Assembly: GCA_042408535.1 (NCBI GenBank)
Contig: JBHORA010000007.1
Span: 1-64,000 of the forward strand
Reading direction: 5' to 3'
DNA from: BPIH01 sp042408535
GTDB lineage: Bacteria; Chloroflexota; Limnocylindria; Limnocylindrales; CSP1-4
DNA length: 64,000 nucleotides
The notes beneath the pieces are model-generated. The model was not told where the DNA came from. It worked only from the letters and a program-made list of their open reading frames with translations, and did no database searches. A program made the translations under genes and the position numbers. Shown here one piece after another: positions 18,580-27,528 of this stretch; position 1 is the first letter of the stretch; each line of letters starts with the position of its first letter.

Positions 18580-19457
18580 GCCGGGCTGCGGAGGGGCCGA
18601 GCAGCATCGGTCCGAGGACCTTCGGTCCCGAGTGGAGCGCAAGCCTCCGACGGGCGAGCGAGGGCGACCTCGCCGCCTGGCTCCGGTTTGCCCTCGACTG
18701 CGCCGACGCCGCCGACGCCATCGCCCTCCGCTTCTTCCGGGAGGCCGTCGAGGTCCGGGCGAAGCCCGATCGGAGCTTCGTGACCGAGGCCGATTTGGCC
18801 ATCGAGCGGCTCCTCCGGGAGCGGATCGCCGACGCCTATCCGGCCCACGGTGTCGTCGGCGAGGAGGAGGGTGACGACGGCGCAGACGCCGTGGCCCGCT
18901 GGTACCTCGATCCGATCGACGGGACCCACAACTTCATGCGCGGGATCCCGCTCTTCGGCATCCTCCTCGCCCTCGAGGTCGAGGGCGAGCTCCAGCTCGG
19001 CGTCCTCTCGGCCCCGGGTCTCGGCAGCCGCTGGTACGCGGCTCGGGGCGCCGGGGCGTGGGCGATCCACCGCTTCGGGACCGACGCCGACCGACCGCGG
19101 CGGATCGGCGTCTCGTCGGTCGATCGGCTCGCGGAAGCCCAGCTCCTCTACCGATCGCTGACGGACATCGAGGCGAGCGGGGTCGGGCCTGGCTTCCGCT
19201 CGCTCCTCGGGCGTGTCTGGCGGAGCCGGGGCTTCGGCGACTTCTGGGGCTACGCCCTCGTCGCCGAGGGCGCTGCCGAGGCGATGGTCGAGGCCGACCT
19301 CTCGCCCTGGGACCTCGCCGCCCCGACGGTCCTCGTCGAGGAGGCCGGCGGTCGGATCACGGACTTGGTGGGCCGGCGGACGATCCACGGCCGGAGCGCC
19401 CTCGCCTCGAACGGCCGCCTCCACGACGCGCTCCTCCGCGCGCTCCAGGCGGGCTGA
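18576..19457 (+). CDS. Inositol monophosphatase-family phosphatase (HisN-like)
   Basis: 293-residue Mg2+-dependent phosphatase. The metal motifs are all present: GEEEG, WYLDPIDGTHNFMRGIP and WDLAAPTVLVEEAGGRITD. Relatives dephosphorylate inositol phosphate, histidinol phosphate or fructose-1,6-bisphosphate. Because the GTG start overlaps the stop of the aldolase-like gene (GTGA), acting on a sugar bisphosphate made or used by that enzyme is attractive, but histidinol phosphatase is equally compatible. Confidence 0.85.
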   Translation: MSRAAEGPSSIGPRTFGPEWSASLRRASEGDLAAWLRFALDCADAADAIALRFFREAVEVRAKPDRSFVTEADLAIERLLRERIADAYPAHGVVGEEEGDDGADAVARWYLDPIDGTHNFMRGIPLFGILLALEVEGELQLGVLSAPGLGSRWYAARGAGAWAIHRFGTDADRPRRIGVSSVDRLAEAQLLYRSLTDIEASGVGPGFRSLLGRVWRSRGFGDFWGYALVAEGAAEAMVEADLSPWDLAAPTVLVEEAGGRITDLVGRRTIHGRSALASNGRLHDALLRALQAG

Positions 19458-19466
19458 AGGAACTCC

Positions 19467-19784
19467 TTGACCGGCGCAAGTTCTCGCGCACCCAGCGCAG
19501 GTCCCGTTGCTCGCCTGTGCTGGCCGCTCCGTCACTCGCATGGAAACAACAACTTCCACGCGAGCTTCGTCATATCCGACGGGGAGCCCCTTGGCCAGGA
19601 TCGCTTCGGGCTCGACGACAACAATCGGGTGAACGACAGCTTCGGCCTTCACCTCCTCACTCATTCAGGGCAGTGGGTACTGTGGAACGCGGCGAATGCT
19701 CCCGGCACCCGAACGTTCGGCGGGAACCCGCCCTTCTACGACGAAGTGAAGCGCTATTCCGCATTTCGGACGGACGACCAATGA
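19467..19784 (+). CDS. Hypothetical protein, possibly truncated
   Basis: 105 residues from TTG 19467, which has AAGGA (19458-19462) six bases upstream. The first 30 residues look non-native (many Arg/Pro/Ala), whereas GNNNFHASFVISDGEPLG, RFGLDDNNRVNDSFGLHLLTHSGQWVLW and TRTFGGNPPFYDEVKRYSAF read like a real folded C-terminus. GC content is lower than around it. The stop overlaps the ATG of the next gene (ATGA), which suggests a formerly longer gene that lost its 5' part. Function unknown. Confidence 0.4.
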   Translation: MTGASSRAPSAGPVARLCWPLRHSHGNNNFHASFVISDGEPLGQDRFGLDDNNRVNDSFGLHLLTHSGQWVLWNAANAPGTRTFGGNPPFYDEVKRYSAFRTDDQ

Positions 19785-20923
19785 CGGCCCGGCACGCTCC
19801 CACGCCCCGTCAGCAAGGAAGTCCAATCCTGGGGCTGGCCACGGTGGCAGCATTGGCGATATCGGTGCTCATCGTGGCCGCGCGCCCGGTTCCGGAGACT
19901 CGGGGCGGGGCGATGACCGGAGTGGCTCGAGCGACGTTGTCCGCTCCTGGTCCGGTGGCTCGGTCGGAGGTCGAGCTGGCGGGGGAAGCGTATGACCTCG
20001 AGTACGATCCGGTGCGGGGCAAGCTCTGGCTAGCGATCATGCGGGCGACCGGGCCGGACGACCTTGTGTCCGTCGACGTCGAGACCCTCGGGCAGGAGGC
20101 GTGGGCGCTCCCCGACGCGGACTACGGGGGCTTCTTGAGTCGCGTCAAGATCGGGGCCGATGGGGCCGTATGGGTGACGCAGCCATACCGGCTGATGCGG
20201 TTCGATCCCGGGTCATCGTCCCTCGCCGAACGTACGTTCGACCTTTTCGTTCCCGACGCCCTCGCGGGCGCGCTCGATCCCGGAGCTCCCCTCCCCGGGA
20301 CGTGGATCTCGGCCATCACTCCCGACGCTGGCGCCATCCTCGTCGCGCGGAACAACGTGCCGTACCTGGTCCGTCTGAACGACTTGCTCGTGGAAGTCGA
20401 GCGGATCCCTGTCCCTGACTCCTACGCTGGAGCTCAGGACTTGGCAGTGGCCGGGCCGGATCGGATCTGGGTTCTCTCCGGACCGACGGCGCCGCCGTCG
20501 GTCGCGCTCTTGCGGCTGGACGGCGAGGTCCTCGCCGAGGTCGAAGGAGGTGGAACGCGACTTGCGTCGGCCGAGGGCCGAACCATCGCCCTCGGCGTCG
20601 GCGGCGGCTCGGTCCAGCTCAACCCCGATGGGTCGTTCTCGACTGGTCCAGGTCTTGGGCGCTCGGATCCCTCGCGCGCTGCCGGGCTCGGTAGCCGAAC
20701 GGTGATCTACGACGCTGGTGCCGGGACGATCACGCTCTTCGAGGGATCGATCGTGATCGGCCAGCTCGTCCTCGGCGAGCGGATGATCGAGGTTCCGAAT
20801 CCGGCTGGCGGGACGACGATCGGACGGATCCGCCCCGCGGTGAACGACGTGGCGCTCGACGGGAAGGGTCGAGTCTGGTATCTCGATGGCCGGGCCCACA
20901 TGCTCGTTCGGTTGGCCTGGTAG
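19781..20923 (+). CDS. Membrane-anchored beta-propeller protein
   Basis: 380-residue protein with an N-terminal signal anchor (ILGLATVAALAISVLIVAA) and a repeated beta-strand pattern typical of Vgb/NHL or streptogramin-lyase-like propellers: EYDPVRGKLWLAIM, KIGADGAVWVTQPYRLMRFD, AVAGPDRIWVLSG, ALDGKGRVWYLDGRAHMLVRL. These blades bind ligands or protein partners outside the cell; no lyase active site was identified. Less GC-biased codons than in housekeeping genes nearby. It overlaps the following lipoprotein gene by 38 bases. Confidence 0.6.
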   Translation: MTARHAPTPRQQGSPILGLATVAALAISVLIVAARPVPETRGGAMTGVARATLSAPGPVARSEVELAGEAYDLEYDPVRGKLWLAIMRATGPDDLVSVDVETLGQEAWALPDADYGGFLSRVKIGADGAVWVTQPYRLMRFDPGSSSLAERTFDLFVPDALAGALDPGAPLPGTWISAITPDAGAILVARNNVPYLVRLNDLLVEVERIPVPDSYAGAQDLAVAGPDRIWVLSGPTAPPSVALLRLDGEVLAEVEGGGTRLASAEGRTIALGVGGGSVQLNPDGSFSTGPGLGRSDPSRAAGLGSRTVIYDAGAGTITLFEGSIVIGQLVLGERMIEVPNPAGGTTIGRIRPAVNDVALDGKGRVWYLDGRAHMLVRLAW

Positions 20924-21836
20924 GGGGCGGCGCGCGCGCGTCGGCCTCCGCGCGCTTCTCGTCGGAGCCATTCTCGCCGGTTGCCAGGCGGTTCTGCCGT
21001 CGCCGACACCGCCGCTACGTTCGCCGGCACTCGAACTTGCACGGTTTGTCGCCGATGGCCTCGTGTTCGACTACCCCACCACCTGGCGGCGGCTCGACGT
21101 GCGCGGCCACACGAGCTTCTCTGACACCGTCGTCGCTCTCGTTGGCGGTTCGGTGCCGCCCTGCCGGACGGCCTGCGACCTCGATGCGCTCCAGCTCGCC
21201 CCAGGATCGGTCCTGTTCGTCGTGACCCGTTACTCCAGCCCCGTCCCGCGAGATTCCAGCGACCTCATCGCGAACCCGACCACGACCGTGGCCGGCCTGC
21301 CGTCGGAGGTCGAGGCGACCGTCGGAGGGCGCAACGGCGCGGACGCCACGCTGAGGTGGCGGTTTCCTGCTCCCCGCTCGGTGGGTTCGTGGTACGAGTT
21401 CGTGGTCCGTGTTCGCGGCCCCGGCCAGGAGGCTCGAGAAGCGGAGGCTGCCGCCGTCGTCCGCTCCACGCGCCCTGATCCTCCCTTGGCGCCACTGCCG
21501 ACCGACCGAGAAGCACTGACGCGAATCCTCGGTCTGGCGTTGGATCATCTAGGGGCGCATTCAACGGCGTTTCGGTGTTTTCCGCGAGCCGTCGGTCGCC
21601 GGACAGATGTTGTCACCCAGGACATCTGGGGTACGGATCTCGATCGGCCTGTAGCGGTCACGTGCGCGGTCGAGCGCATCGAGCCGACCGTCGTCGGCCT
21701 CCTGAAGCTGCGGTTGTCGCTCCAGCGCGCCGACGGGAGGCCCGAGGCCAGCGTGGAGCGGCTCAGCGTATGGGTCGACCCGGACGGCGCCATCGTTTCG
21801 ATGCTCGTCGAGGACGGTATCGATCTCGGGGGATGA
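20886..21836 (+). CDS. Putative lipoprotein, hypothetical
   Basis: 316-residue exported protein. ATG 20886 is the only start that keeps the signal peptide (VGLRALLVGAILAGCQAV, lipobox LAGC); this gives a 38-base overlap with the propeller gene in another frame. The mature part contains VFDYPTTWRRLDVRG, a pattern seen in bacterial proteins of the PsbP/DUF1795-like exported group (weak resemblance), and paired Cys (PPCRTACDLD). It is likely co-transcribed with the propeller protein and may act with it. Confidence 0.55.
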   Translation: MAGPTCSFGWPGRGRRARVGLRALLVGAILAGCQAVLPSPTPPLRSPALELARFVADGLVFDYPTTWRRLDVRGHTSFSDTVVALVGGSVPPCRTACDLDALQLAPGSVLFVVTRYSSPVPRDSSDLIANPTTTVAGLPSEVEATVGGRNGADATLRWRFPAPRSVGSWYEFVVRVRGPGQEAREAEAAAVVRSTRPDPPLAPLPTDREALTRILGLALDHLGAHSTAFRCFPRAVGRRTDVVTQDIWGTDLDRPVAVTCAVERIEPTVVGLLKLRLSLQRADGRPEASVERLSVWVDPDGAIVSMLVEDGIDLGG

Positions 21837-21924
21837 CCACAACTCGTCGGGGATGACCGCAACTCGCCGACATCCCTGGCGCTGCCCGGCACGTTGACGG
21901 GAGCGAGGGCCGGCCCCATTCGAA

Positions 21925-23277
21925 TCAGGCACCCGCGGCCGCCAGGCTCTCGGCGAGGATCCCGATGGCGAGCTCGACCTCCTCAGCGGTCGTCACGAGG
22001 GGCGGGATGATCCGGATGACGTTCCCGTACGAGCCGGCGGTGAGGACGATGAGCCGCCGGGCGAGGGCCTCGGCCTGGACCCGCTTCGTCAGCTCCGGAT
22101 CGGGCAGCCGGCCGTCACCCGCGTCCGGTCGGACGAGCTCGAGGGCGACCATGCAGCCGAGGCCGCGGACGTCGCCGACGGTCGGGTGGTCGGCGGCGAC
22201 CCGCCGGAGGCCGGCGAGGAGCTGGGCGCCCCGGGCGGCCGCGTTCGCGACGAGCCCCTCCTCCTCGATGACGTCGAGGGTCGCCAGGGCGGCGGCGCAG
22301 GCGACGACGTTGCCGCCGTACGTCCCGCCGTGGGTCCCTGGCGCCCAGCGATCGAGGAGGTCCCGCCGGGCGATGATGCCCGACAGCGGGAGCCCGGAGG
22401 CGATCCCCTTCGCTACGACGAGGATGTCGGGCTCGACCCCGGTGTGCTCGACGGCGAAGAGCCGGCCGGTCCGCCCGAAGCCGGTCTGGATCTCGTCGAC
22501 GACGAGGAGGATCCCGTGACGGCGGGTGATCGCCCGGAGGCGGGGCAAAAAGTCGGGCGGTGGGACGATGTAGCCGCCCTCGCCGATGACCGGCTCGACG
22601 ATGGCCGCCGCGACCCGGGAGGGGTCGACGAGCTGATGGAAGAGGAGGTCGAGCCGCTCCTCCCAGTCGCAGCTGCAGCGCTCGATCGGGTGGGGACCGC
22701 CCGGGGCCCGGTAGCAGTACGGGAAGTCGGCATGGTAGACGGAGCCCGGCAACGGCTCGTAGGCCGCCCGATAGACCTCCTTGGCGCTCGTCAGGGCCAT
22801 GGCCTGGGCCGTTCGCCCGTGGAAGCCGTACCGGAAGGCGACGATCGCCGGGCGCCCCGTCGCCACCCGGGCCAGCTTCACGGCCGCTTCGACGGCCTCG
22901 GCGCCGCTGTTCGAGAGGAAGACACCCCACGGCCCACCCGGGAGGAGGGCGGCGAGGCGAGCGTGGAGCCGGAGACCTGGCTCGTGGAAGACGATGTTCT
23001 GCTGGCCGTGGATGAGCTTTGCCGCCTGCTCGGCGATGGCCGCTGCGACCCGGGGATGGGCGTGGCCGGTGTTCGTGACGCCGATCCCCGACGAGTAGTC
23101 GAGGTACCGCTCGCCGTCGACGGTCACGAGCCACGACCCCTCGCCCCGCTCGACAACGAGGTCGGTGATCCGGCTCCAGACGGCCGGCACGACGGACCGG
23201 TCGGGGAGGGGCCCGCCGCGATCGGGCCGAGCGGCGGACAGAGCAGACTCGTCGGGGGCGGCGTTCGCTTCGATCAT
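21925..23277 (-). CDS. Class III aminotransferase (GABA/putrescine-type)
   Basis: 450-residue PLP enzyme of the class III family (4-aminobutyrate, putrescine, ornithine aminotransferases). PLP-site landmarks: SNSGAEAVEAAVKLAR, GFHGRTAQAMALTS, LLVVDEIQTGFGRTG and the Schiff-base Lys in VVAKGIASGLP. GAGGAAG stands before ATG 23277. It is the last gene of the minus-strand polyamine operon, so removing the amino group of putrescine or of GABA derived from it is the best guess; the substrate is not fixed by sequence alone. Confidence 0.85.
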   Translation of the reverse strand: MIEANAAPDESALSAARPDRGGPLPDRSVVPAVWSRITDLVVERGEGSWLVTVDGERYLDYSSGIGVTNTGHAHPRVAAAIAEQAAKLIHGQQNIVFHEPGLRLHARLAALLPGGPWGVFLSNSGAEAVEAAVKLARVATGRPAIVAFRYGFHGRTAQAMALTSAKEVYRAAYEPLPGSVYHADFPYCYRAPGGPHPIERCSCDWEERLDLLFHQLVDPSRVAAAIVEPVIGEGGYIVPPPDFLPRLRAITRRHGILLVVDEIQTGFGRTGRLFAVEHTGVEPDILVVAKGIASGLPLSGIIARRDLLDRWAPGTHGGTYGGNVVACAAALATLDVIEEEGLVANAAARGAQLLAGLRRVAADHPTVGDVRGLGCMVALELVRPDAGDGRLPDPELTKRVQAEALARRLIVLTAGSYGNVIRIIPPLVTTAEEVELAIGILAESLAAAGA

Positions 23278-23343
23278 CGTTACTTCCTCGTCATTCCTCG
23301 GCCGGGCGGACGGCGAGCCGGTGACCGGCCGGCCGAGCACGGG

Positions 23344-24324
23344 CTAGAAGGATGGTGGCGTGTTCACCCAGATGAGACGGGCCTCCCTCGAGCCGAGGCA
23401 GGCGAACCGATGGGGGAGCGTCGATGGGTAGGTGAGGGCGTCGCCGGGGCCGAGCTCGTAGTACTCGGCCTCGTCGAGCCAGACCCCGATCCGGCCGTCG
23501 AGGACGAACATGAACTCCTCGCCTGGGTGGTGGTACGTCCCATCGGACGTTGCCCCGGGGGCAAGGACGAAGAGCTGGGGTTCGAGGAGCGTTGCCTCGA
23601 CGGCGAGGTCCTCGATCCGGACGCCACCCCCGGCCTCGATGATCCGGCGCTCGTCCCGACGGACGAGGCGGGTGCGGCGGACCGGCCCGCTGGCGAGGGC
23701 CGGGTCGGCGGTCGGCTCGGCCGTCAGCTCGGCGAGGGTCGCGTCACAGGCGGCGAGGGTTCGCCGGAGGGCCGCCACGGAGATCCCCGACAGACCCCGC
23801 TCGACGGCCGACAGGAACGAGATCGAGAGGCCGGACCGGGCGCTGACCTCGCGGAGGGTGAGGCGACGCCGGGTCCGAAGGGAGCGGAGGCGAGCGCCGA
23901 GATCGTTCGTCGTGGCGACGCCCGATCGACGAGAGCGGCGCTGGGCTCCGGACGCCTCGCCGGCCGGACCCGCCGACGGGCGCCGCTCGGCGCTGTCGGG
24001 GCGCCGAAGGCGACCTCTGGTGGGCTCGGGAAGGGGTCGGGCGGTGGCCGCGGCCTCGGCCGGGCCGGGGGACTCGTCGAGGAGCTGGCGGATCGCCGCC
24101 GCGTTCCAGCCCTCCTCGCGCCGCAGCCGGGCGATCCGGCGGAGGCGCTCGAGGGTCGGGCGGTCGTAGCGGCGGGCTCCACCCGGCGACCGGGTCGGCT
24201 CGACGAGCCCCTGCCGCTCCCAGAGCCGGAGCGTCGACGGGGAGACCCCGACGAGCCGTGCCGCTTCGGTCACTCCGAGGGCGTCGAGGAGCTCGTCGTC
24301 GACGAGGAGGACCGAGCTGACCAC
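23344..24324 (-). CDS. MerR-XRE-cupin fusion transcriptional regulator
   Basis: 326-residue regulator with three domains. Residues 12-82: MerR-type winged helix (LGVTEAARLVGVSPSTLRLW ... GARRYDRPTLERLRRI). Residues 145-205: Cro/C1-type HTH (LGARLRSLRTRRRLTLREVS ... ISFLSAVERGLSGIS). Residues 250-320: cupin sensor (GTYHHPGEEFMFVLDGRIGV ... YELGPGDALTYPSTLPHRF). The XRE-cupin half resembles PuuR, the putrescine-responsive repressor. Start is GTG 24324 with AGGAAGG upstream. Lying between the transporter and the aminotransferase genes, it probably senses a polyamine or its breakdown product and controls this operon (inference). Confidence 0.82.
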   Translation of the reverse strand: MVSSVLLVDDELLDALGVTEAARLVGVSPSTLRLWERQGLVEPTRSPGGARRYDRPTLERLRRIARLRREEGWNAAAIRQLLDESPGPAEAAATARPLPEPTRGRLRRPDSAERRPSAGPAGEASGAQRRSRRSGVATTNDLGARLRSLRTRRRLTLREVSARSGLSISFLSAVERGLSGISVAALRRTLAACDATLAELTAEPTADPALASGPVRRTRLVRRDERRIIEAGGGVRIEDLAVEATLLEPQLFVLAPGATSDGTYHHPGEEFMFVLDGRIGVWLDEAEYYELGPGDALTYPSTLPHRFACLGSREARLIWVNTPPSF

Positions 24325-24335
24325 GGCGATCCTTC

Positions 24336-25190
24336 CTAGGCCCGCCGCCGACCGAGGACGACGGAGAGGGCGACGAAGCCGACGGCGACGAGGAAGATGA
24401 GCGTCCCGATGACGTTCACCTGGACCGGGATCCCGATCCGGGCCGCCCCCCAGATGTACATCGGGAAGGTGACCGTCCGTCCGGCGGTGAAGTTCGTGAT
24501 GACGAAGTCGTCGATGGAGAGGCTGAAGGCGAGGAGCGCCGCGGCGATGATCCCGGGCAGGATGAGGGGGAAGGTCACTCGCCAGAACGTCGCCCACTCG
24601 TTCGCCCCCAGATCCATGGCCGCCTCCTCGAGGTGGCGATCGAAGCCGACGAGGCGGGCCCGGACGGTGACGACGACGTAGCTGATGTTGAACATGATGT
24701 GGGCGATGAGGATCGTCAGCTCGTTCAGCGGGAAGAACGGCGGCCGACCGATGGCCACGAACATCGTCAGGAGCGAGGCGCCCATGACGATTTCGGGTGT
24801 CGCCATCGGGATGAAGATGAGGAGGTTCGTCGCTCCTGCGCCCCGGAACTGGTAGCGAACGAGGGCGAGGGCGATGAGGGTCCCGAGGGCGGTGGCAATG
24901 AGGGTGGAGGCGAAGGCGATCTTCAGACTCGTCACCACGGCCTCGAAGAGACCGGGTACGCCGAAGGGGTTGAGCCAGTACTTGAGGGTGAAGGCTCGCC
25001 AGGCGACGTTGCTCCGGCCGATCGGATCGTTCACGCTGAAGAGGGCGATGACGAAGACCGGGAGCATGAGGTAGAGGACGGCGAAGCCTGTGTAGGCGAG
25101 GAGAAGGTAGCGGTCGAAGAAGCGGGCGAAGCGGTCGAGCCAGCCGAGCCTCGGCCCGGCGAGCTCGGCGGCGACGGCTTGCCGAGCCAC
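24336..25190 (-). CDS. potC: Spermidine/putrescine ABC transporter permease PotC-like
   Basis: 284-residue inner-membrane permease with about six membrane helices. The cytoplasmic coupling motif is standard: EEAAMDLGANEWATFWRVTF then PLILPGI. The N-terminal tail and FSVNDPIGRSNVAWRAFTLKYW match the PotC/PotI group. GTG start, four bases after the potB stop. It forms the translocation channel with the PotB-like subunit. Confidence 0.88.
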   Translation of the reverse strand: MARQAVAAELAGPRLGWLDRFARFFDRYLLLAYTGFAVLYLMLPVFVIALFSVNDPIGRSNVAWRAFTLKYWLNPFGVPGLFEAVVTSLKIAFASTLIATALGTLIALALVRYQFRGAGATNLLIFIPMATPEIVMGASLLTMFVAIGRPPFFPLNELTILIAHIMFNISYVVVTVRARLVGFDRHLEEAAMDLGANEWATFWRVTFPLILPGIIAAALLAFSLSIDDFVITNFTAGRTVTFPMYIWGAARIGIPVQVNVIGTLIFLVAVGFVALSVVLGRRRA

Positions 25191-25194
25191 CGGC

Positions 25195-26211
25195 TTAGAT
25201 CCCCCGGACCGTGCTCGCGTTCTCCGTGCCGAGGAGGCGAGCGTAGATCGTCACGACGACGAGGATGGCGGCCATGAGGATGAAGCTGAGGGCCGAGGCC
25301 GTCGGGTAGTCGGCGTTGACGAGGAAGCGGGTCTGGATGACGTTCCCGATCATCGTCGTGCTCGGGTCGCCGAGGAGAGCTGCGTTCACGTAGTCGCCGA
25401 GGGCCGGGATCATGACGAGGAGCGTTCCGGCGAAGACGCCGGGCAGGGAGAGGGGGAAGGTGACCCGGGCGAAGGACTCCGAGAGGAAACCCGCCCCGAC
25501 GACCGCCCCGCCACCGGCTCCCAGGGCGACCATGAGCGGCAGTTCGAAGCGGAAGATCGCTCCGAGGAGCCCGAAGAGGCCACCCCCGACGACCGCCCCG
25601 ACGATCGTCCCGCCCGGGCGCCAGGGCCCGGCGTAGAGGTCCTCGGCGGCTTCCACGAGGTGGCGGTCGATCTTCTCCAAGGAGACGTAGATCGGGAGGG
25701 TCATGAAGGGCAGGAAGTTGTAGGTGATCCCCGAGACGACGGCGATCGGGGTGGCGAGGAGCCGGAAGCCGGGCGGCACGAGGCCGAGGTCCTTCAGCGG
25801 CCCGAGGACGATCCCGTCGTCGCCGAGGATGATCTTCCAGGCGAAGGTGCGGAGGAGGAAGCTCGTGAAGAAGGGCGCCACGACGAGGAAGAGAAGGAGG
25901 TTCTTCGCCCGTCCGCCCCGGAAGGCGATCGTGTAGGCGAGGGGGTAGGCGATGAGGAAGGTGAGGATCGTCGCCGCCAGGGCGTAGAGGATCGAGCGGC
26001 CGAACTGTTCCCCATAGCGCTCGAGGGCGGTCGGATACGTCCGCCAGTTCTCGAGGGAAAAGCGGAAGCCGGTCTCGAGGGTCCCCGACCAGAAGGAGCT
26101 GATGAACATCTGGACGGCCGGGTAGACGTAGAAGACGGCCAGCCAGAGGAGGCCCGGTGCCAGGAGCAGGTACGGCACCAGGCCCCGGTGCCGGGTCAGG
26201 AAGGCCCCCAC
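25195..26211 (-). CDS. potB: Spermidine/putrescine ABC transporter permease PotB-like with split EAA loop
   Basis: 338-residue permease of the PotB/PotH group: start GLVPYLLLAPGLLWLAVFYVYP, mid-part WKIILGDDGIVLGPLKDLGL, end LGDPSTTMIGNVIQTRFL. The EAA loop that docks on the ATPase begins VEAAEDLYAGPWR (about residue 187-198) but continues as expected, SFARVTFPLSLPGV, only after about 47 extra residues (25477-25620). The extra part is Gly/Ala/Val-rich and hydrophobic, enough for one or two membrane passes. GTG start with GGGAG upstream. The rest looks functional. Confidence 0.85.
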   Translation of the reverse strand: MGAFLTRHRGLVPYLLLAPGLLWLAVFYVYPAVQMFISSFWSGTLETGFRFSLENWRTYPTALERYGEQFGRSILYALAATILTFLIAYPLAYTIAFRGGRAKNLLLFLVVAPFFTSFLLRTFAWKIILGDDGIVLGPLKDLGLVPPGFRLLATPIAVVSGITYNFLPFMTLPIYVSLEKIDRHLVEAAEDLYAGPWRPGGTIVGAVVGGGLFGLLGAIFRFELPLMVALGAGGGAVVGAGFLSESFARVTFPLSLPGVFAGTLLVMIPALGDYVNAALLGDPSTTMIGNVIQTRFLVNADYPTASALSFILMAAILVVVTIYARLLGTENASTVRGI

Positions 26212-26251
26212 GAAACCGACTCCCGCGTGCGTCGCGCTCCGGTGCCCGTCG

Positions 26252-27475
26252 TCAGGCGCCGATGAGGGTCGAGAACTGATCGTCGAAGTAGCGCTCTTCG
26301 TCCTCGGACAGGGACCGGAAGGCGCTGACCTTCGAGTAGGTGGCTTCGGTCGGGAAGATGAGCTCGTTCGTCACCAGGCTCTCGTCGATCTTCTTGATCG
26401 CCTCCTGGGCGCCCTTGACGGGGCAGATGTAGTTCACCCAGGCCTCGATCTGGGCGGCGATGTCGGGTCGGTAGACGAAGTCGATGAACACCTCGGCCGT
26501 GTACTTGTTCTTCGCCCCCTTCGGGATGAGCAGGCAGTCGTACCAGAGAACGCCGCCTTCGTCGGGGATCGAGAAGCGGAGCGTCCGACGCTCGAGCTGC
26601 TTCTGGATGATGTCCCCCGACCAGGCCATGGCCAGGACGACGTTGCCCGAAACGAGGTCCTCGGCGTACTCGTTGCCGGTGAAGGCCCGAACGATGCCGG
26701 CGTCCTTCGCCTTCTTCAGTTCGGCAATTGCCGCGTCGAACTGCTCCTTCGTGACCGTCGCGTTCTTGTAGCCGAGGCGGTTGAGGGCAAAGCTGACGCA
26801 GTCGCGCATCTCGGACAAGTACGTCACCCGCCCCTTCCACTTCGTGTCCCAGAGGGCGTTCACGCTCGTCAGCTCGCCGGTCACGGCGCTGTCGTAGCCG
26901 AGACCGGTCATCCCCGCCTGCCAGATGGCGTGGTAGTCGTTGTTCGGGTCGAAGTCGGCGCCCTTGTAGGCGTCCTCGAGGTTGGCCGGGAAGTTCTTCA
27001 TGTGCGAGTGATCGAGCTTTTCGAGCCAGCCGAGGCGGACGAGGCGGGCGGCCATCCACTGGGTCAGGACGATGAGGTCCCAGCCCGTGTCCTGGCCCGC
27101 CTCGAGGGGTGCTCGGATCGTGCCGAAGAACTCGTTGTTGTCGTTGATGACCTCGGCGTAGTTGACGGTTACCCCGTACTCGGCCTTGAAGTCCTCGAGG
27201 GTCTTGTGCTTCGTCGGGTCGTTCTCGTCGGTGTCGATGTAGAGGGGCCAGTTCGCGAAGTTCAGGACGCTCGAAAGGGACGGCCCGGGAGTCGGCTCGG
27301 CCGAGGCTGGCGCCGACGGAGCCGCCGAGGGGCTCCCCGCCGCCGAGGGGCTCCCCGCCGCCGAGGGCGACGGGCTCTCGGTCCCGGGGCTGCCGCAGGC
27401 GGCGAGAAAGGCGCCGAAGCCGGCAAGGCCGGTCCCGACCAGGAACTGCCGGCGGCTGATGATCGGGTCGCGCAT
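26252..27475 (-). CDS. potD: Polyamine ABC transporter substrate-binding lipoprotein PotD-like
   Basis: 407-residue periplasmic-type binding protein. N-terminus SRRQFLVGTGLAGFGAFLAAC combines a twin-arginine motif with a lipobox, so it is probably a Tat-exported lipoprotein. A PSAAGS repeat linker follows. Binding-fold landmarks: NFANWPLYID, FKAEYGVTVNY, WDLIVLTQWMAARLV, AWSGDIIQKQL, EGGVLWYDCLLIPKGAKN. AGGAGGAGG precedes ATG 27475. Ligand spermidine/putrescine is inferred from family and operon. Confidence 0.9.
   Translation of the reverse strand: MRDPIISRRQFLVGTGLAGFGAFLAACGSPGTESPSPSAAGSPSAAGSPSAAPSAPASAEPTPGPSLSSVLNFANWPLYIDTDENDPTKHKTLEDFKAEYGVTVNYAEVINDNNEFFGTIRAPLEAGQDTGWDLIVLTQWMAARLVRLGWLEKLDHSHMKNFPANLEDAYKGADFDPNNDYHAIWQAGMTGLGYDSAVTGELTSVNALWDTKWKGRVTYLSEMRDCVSFALNRLGYKNATVTKEQFDAAIAELKKAKDAGIVRAFTGNEYAEDLVSGNVVLAMAWSGDIIQKQLERRTLRFSIPDEGGVLWYDCLLIPKGAKNKYTAEVFIDFVYRPDIAAQIEAWVNYICPVKGAQEAIKKIDESLVTNELIFPTEATYSKVSAFRSLSEDEERYFDDQFSTLIGA
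27322..27366. repeat. 18-bp in-frame repeat in potD linker
   Basis: About two and a half copies of an 18-base unit (CCGCCGAGGGGCTCCCCG) encode PSAAGS repeats in the linker between lipobox and binding domain of PotD. Being a multiple of three, copy-number change would only lengthen or shorten the tether. Confidence 0.8.
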
Positions 27476-27528
27476 CGCTTCCTCCTCCTGCTCAATGGGG
27501 CTGACGAGGGCCGCGGACCCGGGCTCGC

